DNA from: an uncultured Myxococcales bacterium
GTDB taxonomy: Bacteria; Myxococcota_A; UBA9042
Assembly (NCBI GenBank): GCA_903924465.1
Contig: CAIYBN010000029.1
Span: forward strand, 1 to 48,155
Direction of reading: 5' to 3'
Length of the DNA stretch: 48,155 nucleotides
Positions 32,458 to 41,400 of the stretch are shown here, piece after piece (the first letter of the stretch is position 1; each line of letters starts with the position of its first letter). The notes under the pieces were generated by a model. The model was not told the origin of the DNA. It worked only from the letters and a program-made list of their open reading frames with translations, and did not search any database. The translations under genes and the position numbers were made by a program.

Positions 32458-35400
32458 TCACTTGACCGACGTCGTCGGCAACGCCCATTGGAAATCGACC
32501 TTGGACTGGCTGGCGAAACCTTCGGCCAGCGCCCACACGAGGCGAATGCCTTCGTACTCAAAGAACTCGTACTCAAACGAGACGGTGAACGGCCCGATCC
32601 CGACGTCAAAGAAAAGCCCCAGCGCAAGCTTCAGGAACGTCACTTCAATGTCGTTCTTGATGAGCTTCTCCACCACCCACATGTCTGTCACCGGCGCGTT
32701 GGTCTTGGCGTCCATCGCCTGCTTGAAGCCGATGGCAAACTTCACCGGGAACGCGAGCTCGATGATGGTGATGGCGGCCTTGATGCCCGCGAAGATCTCC
32801 AGTGGACCGACGCTGCCGCCGATGCCGCCCTTGATCTCCACGGCCAGACCGACCGCCGGCGTGATGACCGCCGCGGGTTCGAGGGTGTCCTTGTCGAGTT
32901 CTGCGCCAAAGGCGACGGACGCCTCGGGCGAGAGCTGCGCTTCCACCTTGAACGGTACGGGGCCAATGGTCGTCTGCTTGGCGAAGCACGCACGCCCAGT
33001 GACGAGCTTGAAGCCGTCGAGGGTCTCGGGGCACTCGCTCAGCGGCAGCGGGATCTGGAAGCTGGCCAAGGGCACCGAGCTTGCGTCGACGATATCCGCC
33101 AGCGAGCCCGGCGCGTCCGCCGTTCCCGTGCCGCCCACCTGCACGCTGGACTTGCTGCCCTCCGTGCCGTGTTCGCCTTCTTTGGTCTGGCCTTTGGACT
33201 TCTTCTCCACGCCGATGCCGACGGACTGTCGCTGCAACGAGCAGCCCGCTCCCGAATACTCGCCGTTGTCCCAGGACGAACCGCCACAGCTCATCTTCGG
33301 CACTTTGGGCAGGGAAGGCGGCTGCACGCCGAGAATCAGGAACTCCTGTTTGAACGATGCGCGCTTCTTGGAAACCGCCGCGCCTGGCGTCGCTGACATC
33401 GACACGCTCATGTCCAGCACGTTCAGGGTCTTGCCAAAGAGGCTGATGGACTCCTTCGAGTGGCCTTCCATCAAGAAGTTGCGGTGGTCCGTCGTGCCGG
33501 TCTCCAGCGGGATCGTCGTGCCATCAGCCTTCTGCAAGCGGAAGAGCGCGCCCTGATCCTGGTTGAGCGCGATCCCGCCGAGGTCGTTGCCGCCGCCGCC
33601 GGACTGCCCGTCATTGCGGCCTTGGCCGTAGATGGACTCGTAGACCTTGAAGCCGGTGTCGCACACGTGGCTGTCCGCCGCGCAGAAGCCCGAGTCGCAC
33701 ATTTTGCCCGCCTGGTCGCGGCTGAACTGCGGGTCGGATTCCTTGCCGGGCGGCGGGCACTGTGTGCCGTTGGGGTATTTGTTCGGCACGCACACAGGCT
33801 TGTTCAGGTTGTTGTCAAAGTACGCGGACGCATACGTGCCGGTGCTGCCGACGTACGCGGTCTTGCCACCGTCGCTCACCGTTGCGTAGGACGAGAAGTA
33901 GTCCATGCTCGCGAACTTGTAGGACGCCGAATTGCACGCGCCAATCGGGAACACGTCCACGTGCCCACACTGTTGAGCCGGGTACTGCCAGCCGCAGTTG
34001 CCGACATACTGACGGCGATACGCCTGTTTGGTCGCCTCAGGCAGCGTCTCCCAGCCGATGAGGTCGTTGCCGATGCCTGCCTTTTGCAACTGGGAGATGG
34101 TCTCAGGCTGCAGGGTGCTCGTTGGATCGGAGTCCTTCAGGATGAGCCGACGCAAAATAGCGAGCGAGGGCTCCTGGTCGAGAATGTCGCCGTGCGGGAG
34201 GACGCTGCCTTTGGCGTAGAACGTGTTGCCGACGTAGACGCCCTGCACGCCGTTCTTGGTGGTCAGCAAGTCAAAATAGTTGTCGTAGAGGGTCTTGCAC
34301 GCGGCGGGCGACATGACCGTCCACGCTTGGCGGTACAGCGGCGTGCCGTTGTACATCTCCGCGCTGCACTGCTCGCAGACGTAGGCGGCGACGGTCGCTC
34401 CGTCCCATTTTGCACCCGTCACCGCGCGGGACTGCATGTTGACCGCCGTGCATTGGGCTTGCGTGGCCGCGACGCAGACCTTGTCCGTGCCGCTGGCCTC
34501 GTTGGGCACCGCGCAGCCCGCCTTGTCGGCGCATTCGCTGTAGGGGCCATCCCAGTACGCGTCCGTCTGTCCGGCGCTGTAGTTGCGGCCGTGTGTGAGC
34601 GTCGCTGCATCGGTCGTCACGCCGTAGACCTTGGTCGTGCGCGCGACGCAGACGCCGGCGTCGCAGTCCTCGTTGTTCACGCAGTGGTCGTTGAACGTCG
34701 CGGGCGGTTGCCACACACAGGTGAAGTTCTTGTCCGCGCTGCAGCTATTGCCGTTGCAGTAGCCGACGTAGGTGCCCGTCGCCTTGCCCGGTGTGAAATC
34801 GGGGATGCAGCTCGCCTGACAGCCATAGCCGGGTTCGTCCGACGGCCCCATGCTGCCGCACGCTTTGCCGAGCTTCAGGCATTCCTTGGCGCAATCCGCC
34901 GTCGCGGTCTTGTACGTGCACCAGGCGTCCGTTGTGTAGATGGGGATGCTGAAGTCACCCTTGGAGTCCTTGCCCCACGCGCTGACTTGCCGGCTGCACT
35001 GGCCCGTTGCGCAGACGCTGTCGTCTACGCATGGCTGGCCCTGTTGCGTGAGCGGGACGCAGGTGCCGTTGCTCTCGTGGAAGCCTGTTTGGCAACCGCC
35101 GCACGCCGATTCTGTAAGCTGATTGCCGCTTGCAGGCGTCTCGACGCACACGCGGTTGTCGGCATCGCATGGGAACGCCGCGCAGCCCCACTGCACGGTG
35201 GCAGAACGCTCTCCGGTGCCGAGCGCGCGCGGGTAGAGGCGCACGTCGAACACGCCCTTGAGCAACGTCGCGGTCGACGCACCGGAGTACGTGGTCGCGG
35301 CGGTCACACCAGGCATGTAGAAGGCGTCGGCAGGCGGCACGGTGACGGTCGCGGAAACGGCTTGCGGTGTCCAGCTGGTGAGCGGCAAGTTCGTCGCGCC

Positions 35401-38400
35401 GGTGCCCGTGTGGCTGCCCGCGCTGTCGCTGTACACAATCGCGCTGGTCCCGGTCTTGCCCTGGTAGCCCAAGGTCGCAGCGAGCATGTCGCCCAACGCG
35501 ATGGCCAGGCGCACACGCGCCTCGCCGTCGCTGAAGCTGAGCACAAACGGCGCGCTCACCGCCGTCTCCGTCCCGGTCTTGGTCTTGCGCGTCACGATCA
35601 GCTTGCAGCTCTGGCTCGACGTCGTCCCGGCTTTGGGCGCGGCATACACACAGTCCAGCAGCGCCTCCGCGCCGAGCTTGACGCCCGCAATCGTCTGGAA
35701 CAGCAGGTACTGCGCCTTGTCGGTCGCCTTGGTCAACGCCGGCAGCACGATCGTCTCGACCACCGTCGCGTGGCGCATCGCGCCGTCGTCCAGCGCCGCA
35801 AGCTTGCCCTTGGCGGGCACCAGCAGGCGGTTCAGGCCAAAACTCGCCGTGCTGAAGTTGTCCTGCGCCGTCTTCACCGTCGAGCCGTTTGACGACACGA
35901 TGGTTGCCGTGTCCGCTTTGGTGCCGCTCGCCAGGTTGTAGAACGCGCTCCAATCCCACGGCATGCCTGTGCCACCCGACAGCACGACCGCACCACTCAG
36001 CCACGCTATCGGGCCTTGCCCGCGCAGCATCTGCGCCTCATCGCGGGTCAGCGCGCGGTCCGTCAGCGCGGCCCAGCCAAAATCTGCGGCAGAAGTCGCC
36101 ACGAGCGCCCGCGCGCCAGTCTGTGCGGCGGCAAAAAGCTGGGACGCCCCCGTTCCCGTTGTCGCAGCACCGTCCAATTCCAAGCGCCGCCCGGACTGCA
36201 GCTGCGTGACGGTCACAAACTGCCAAGTGCCATCACCCACAACGTGGTCGCAATTGGCCTGCGCCAGCTTCGTGCCATCCGGGAACGTCGCTTCCAGCGC
36301 GCGACCGTTGCATGCCGCAGAAGTCGCCAGCTTGAGCCGACTGGCGGTCCCTTGCTTCACTTCCAGGAGCGGCGTACCGGCCGTGACCGTCCCCGCGCGC
36401 ACCCACGCCGCAAATGTCCACTTGGCCAGACCCGTGAGGTCATCGCCATCTGCTGGCAACGAGAGCACCGCGCCTTTGGGCAGCGCGATCCCGTTGAAAT
36501 CCGCCCGCAGCGCCACGTCCTTGTTCTTGGCCGAAGCCGCCGGATCGCGGACCTGCGGCACCAGCACCGGCACGAGCGTCGGCTTGCCACCCGTGGTCCA
36601 CAGCCCGTCGTGCACGAGCGCCTTCGCCTCCACCGACGGCCACACGCGCGCGATGCCCAAGTTCGGCTTGGCGACCAGCGCTTTCAATTCAGCGGCGTCC
36701 AGCGCGCGCTCGTAGAGCATCAGGTCGTCAAAATCGGCAAACGACGCGACGTCAAAGCTTGACTCGCCATTGCCGCAGCCGCTGCACACGCCCGGATGTG
36801 TCTTGGGAATGTTGCCCAGTTTTGCCGCGCCCCATGTCCAATCGGCCAAAGGCGCAATGCGCATCAAATCGGCAGTTGCGACGACCGCACCATCGATCGC
36901 CAGCGTCATCCGGCCAGGCTGCGTGTCACCCGATGACTGGGGCCGATTGGGCGCGAACGTCACCGCCACGTGGACCCAAGCGCCGGTCGGCATGGCCGAT
37001 TGCGAACGCAGCGTGGTCTCACCCGCGACGTCCAGGCGCAGCTTCCCGCCCTGACTGCTCGGCTCAACCGACAGGTTTATCACCGGATTCTGCGGACCAT
37101 AGGTCACGGCGGCATCGCAGACGTACCGCACCAGCAGGCGCGCAGGTCCCTGAACGCCCGACACGCCCGTGCACGGATCCGCGGCCGCGAGCCAGGGGTC
37201 AACCGTGCAGTCCGTCTTGCCCAGGCACGCCGCTTCCGCGATTGCCTGCACGTCCGGGTAGGCGCACGCATACGTCTTGGTCAGCGCCCGGAAGCTGACT
37301 TCGCTCACCGTCGGCGTGAAGCCGTCCAGCGGCTGGAACGCAGCGCCAACGACTTCGCCGTAGTAGGCTTGAACGGCCGAGATGCGAATCGGCGCCAACT
37401 TGTAGTCGCTGTTTGCACACGACAGCTTGACGCCGGAATCTTTGGGACGCGACGCCGTGTACTGAGTCGAGAGCTGCTGGTAGGCTGCGCGTCCTGGCCA
37501 TGTGACGGCCTGCGCGGACCCGAGTGCTTGGGCGATGTCTGTGGTTGTCGTTGGCAAGCGCACCCAGCCGGCGACGGTGAAGCCGCCGCTGGAGCCGGTG
37601 GCAGCGCTGGCTGAGCCGACAATGTTGCGGTCAGACAGCAAGCGGATCGCGGCGAAGCTCGACGCGGTGCCATTGCGCGTGCTGATCGCGCCGGAGCCGC
37701 CGATGCCGTCGCTGATGGAGCCCAACCCGCCGCCCGTCTTCAGAACATCGATGCGTGCCCGCGCGTCCGGGTCGCCGGCGAGCGCGCCGATGCTGGGCAT
37801 GTAGGCGACAAGGCCGGAGATGGGCAGCGGCGGCGCGGCGGGTCGCACGTCGTCCACGGGGCGAATGCCATACTGCGCGGAAGGCACGCCACCATCGCGG
37901 GTGACCACACGCGGGTACGGCGCGTCGGCCATCGCGGCGTTGGTCTTGGCCGCGCACGCGCCGCAGTCCTGGCTGCACGTCAGGCAATCTTCGTCGGTCA
38001 AGGCGTTGCAGGTCTTGTCGCCGCAGCTCCCCGTCGCCAACGAGACGCCGCACGTGCCGCCAAAGTTGTCGCAGCAATCGCCGCGCGCCACGCAGCCTGC
38101 GTCACATTGGCACGACCACGTCGCGTTCTGACTGCACGCGTTCGTCGTGCACTGATGCGTCGTCGTCGCTACGCTACAGGTCTTGACGCCGGTGAACGGC
38201 GAGTTCACGCACGAGCCGCCCTGCGCGGCGCAGTCCTGAGAGACAAGCTCCGTGGCCGTGCAGTACTGCAGCTTGTCAGCCGTGCACGTTCCGTCGCTCT
38301 TGACGCCGGCGGCGGTGCAGGCCGCGACCGCGCACGTACCTGCCGTGGTGCACGCCTGTCCCGAGCCGCTGCATGTCCCGCAAGAACCGCCACAGCCGTC

Positions 38401-41400
38401 GTCGCCGCAGGTCTTGGTGTAGGTGTAGCCAGCGTAGCACTTGCCCGTGTTCTTGTTGGTCAGCGAGCAGCCCGTACACGACGGTGTGCAGCACACGCCC
38501 TGCGTCGTGGCGACCTGACCGGTTGGACAACTGACACAGGTGCCGGCGGACGGTCCGACGGACGCACAACTCGCGCCGCTCGCGCAGTTCCCGCAGCTGG
38601 TGCCGCAGCCGTTGTCGCCGCAGGTCTTGGTGAGCGCGCCGGAGCCGCAACTGCAGATCTTCGGGCAAGTCGCCGATGTGCCCGCGGGCAGAGTGTCCGT
38701 GCCGCCGCAGACAAAGCGGCCCTCGGACTTCTTCCAGCCAGCTTTCTGACCCGCTGCGCAAACGACCTGCGTGGCGTCGGCTGCCTTGGCTTCGATGCCG
38801 GGGCAGTACGTGATGACATCGATATCGCCGGGCGCTTGAGCGACGCAGCCGGAGATTGGATACGCGCCGTCGCACGGCGTGAAGCATTTGCCCTTGCTCA
38901 AGCTGCACGTCTGGCCGGTGCCGCAGCTGCCGCAGGTGCCGCCGCAGCCATCGGGACCGCACGTCTTGCCGCTGCAATCCGGCACGCAAACGCCTGCCTT
39001 GGGGCACTTGAACGCGTTGACGCCGCTGGAATCCGGCGCGCCGTCCGCGGTGCAGCTGTACCGACCGTAGCCCGCATCCCAGCCGCAGAACTTGCCCGAG
39101 GCGGCGCAGTCCGTGGTCGCAAGCGAGTTGGGCGCCGTGCACGTCGTGAGCTTTTTGCCGTCGCAGCAGCCGACTGACGTGGGCGCCTTGCCGTAACACG
39201 CAACCTTCGGCGCGCAATAATACTGCGTGCTCCAGCCGACCTGGATCGCGGTGCACGACTCCTCCGAGGTGCAGATCCCGCATGTACCGCCGCAGCCGTC
39301 GTCGCCGCAGGTCTTGCCGGTGCATTGCGGCACACAGCACTTGAGCGGTTGGCTCTTGCTGCCCGACGCGATTTGCGTCTGGCCGGCCGGGCACGCGCAC
39401 GCGGGCTGGCCGCTGACCAGCGCGCACGAGGCGTTTTGGCAATACGAGTCGCCGCTGCAGTTGCCGCCCAAGCAGCGGTCGTTGGTCGTGCACGTGGACT
39501 TGTCGTCGCAAGCCAAATAGTTCTTGGGCTCGACATCGTGGAAGCAATACGGCGCCCATTTTTTGTCGCAGTAATCCGCGGTGCACGGGTTGCCATCGTC
39601 GCAGGGGTTGGGACTGCCGCTCGCGCATTTTCCGGCTTTGCAGGCGTCCTGCACGGTGCACGGGTTGCCGTCATCGCAGGGCGCGGAGTTGGCCGTGCTG
39701 ACGCAGCCCTTCGTGTCGTCGCAAACGTCGTCCGTGCAGGCGTTCTTGTCGTCGCAGTTCTTGGCCACGCCGGCGCAGCTGCCTTTGGCGCAAACGTCGT
39801 TCACGGTACACACCTTGCCGTCGTCGCACGCGGCGGTGGTGTTGACGTGGATGCACCCGGTCGATGGCGCGCAACTGTCCGCCGTGCAGCCGTTCTTGTC
39901 GTCGCACGCCAACGACGCGCCGGGTTTACAGCTGCCGCCCGAACAGACGTCGCCCACGGTGCACGCGCTGCCGTCGCTGCACGGGGTGGCGTTTGCGGTG
40001 AATACGCAGCCCAACTTTGCGTCGCAGCTGTCGGTCGTACACGCGTTGCCGTCGTTGCAAGCCGGTTTGGCGCCACCGATGCACGTGCCCTGCCAGCAGG
40101 CGTCTCCTTTGGTGCACGCGTCGCCGTCGTCACAGGGCTCTGTACTGTTGGCGTGCTGGCAGCCAAGCACCGCGTTGCACGTGTCGAGCGTGCAGTTCAG
40201 CCCGTCGTTGCAGTTTTTGGCGTTGCTCCCCACGCACCCGCCTGCCGCGCACGTGTCGGTCTGCGTGCACACATTGCCGTCGTCGCAGGCTTTGCCATCG
40301 GCGTTGACGTGCTGACAGCCCAGCTTCGCGTCGCAGCTATCGGTCGTACACGCGTTCTTGTCGTCGCAGTCCAACACGGTGGCCCCGACGCACGCGCCGC
40401 CAGTGCAGCCGTCTTGCGTCGTGCACGCGTTGTTGTCCGAGCACGCGCTCGTATTCGGCTGCGACGAGCAGCCCTTGGATGCGCTGCAGCTGTCGTCCGT
40501 GCACGCGTTGCCGTCGTCGCAGCCTTGGAGCGACCAGCCCTGGCAAGTCGCGTTGGCACACGTCGCGCCGACGTGGCACAGGTTCCCGTCCGTGCACGCT
40601 TTGCCGTCGGCAAGCGGCGTATGCGGGGCGCAGGTGTTCGCGTCCAAACAGTCATCGCGTGTGCAGGGATTGCCGTCATCGCAATTGACCGTTCCCGTGC
40701 CTTTGCAGACGCCGTTCGCACAGGCGTCGTTGCTGGTGCAGTTGCTGCCGTCGTCGCATGCGGTGCCTGCCGAGGCGTTGGCGTGCTGACAGCCTCCCGC
40801 GCTCTCGCAGCTGTCGGTGGTGCACGGGTTTCCGTCATCGCAGTTCGGCGCGCCCGTGCCCGGCTGACACTTGCTGGCGACGCAGGTGTCGCCGGTGGTG
40901 CACACGTTGCCGTCGCTGCAAGCGCCGCTGGACGCGCCGTACTTGCAGCCGCTTGCGGGGTCGCAGGAGTCCGCCGTGCAGGCATTGCCGTCATCGCAAT
41001 CTGCAACGCTTCCGCCAACGCACGCGCTGCCCTGACAGACATCGCCGGATGTGCAGGCGCTGCCATCGCTGCACGAGGCACCTACCGCCGGTTCGTGATT
41101 GCAGCTCGCCGAGACAGGTCCGCAGACCGCGCGGACGGCCAAGTGTTTGTAGACGCCGCCGCACGGGTCGCCAAAGACCGAGTTGCCGCCGACGATGCTG
41201 CACGATCCCTTGCCGATGCACGCCGTCTTGACGATATCCAAGGCACCGGGCGCGTCGCATGCACCGGGCTGGACGTTGGGGCAAGTGCCAACAGGCTGGC
41301 CGTAGCTGGCAAATGGGACGTCGACAATGGCCTGGCCGGCAGGACAGGTCAGCGTGAGCAAGTCATTTTCGTTGACCGTCACAGCGCACGCGGCGCTGGA

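Noticed and set aside
33460..35892. A plus-strand open frame of 810 codons
   Set aside because: Antisense shadow of the giant gene, Arg/Val/Ala-rich and without domains.
39470..41080. A CRISPR-like repeat array
   Set aside because: The repeats are coding, imperfect, of variable spacing and keep a protein frame, so they are protein repeats.
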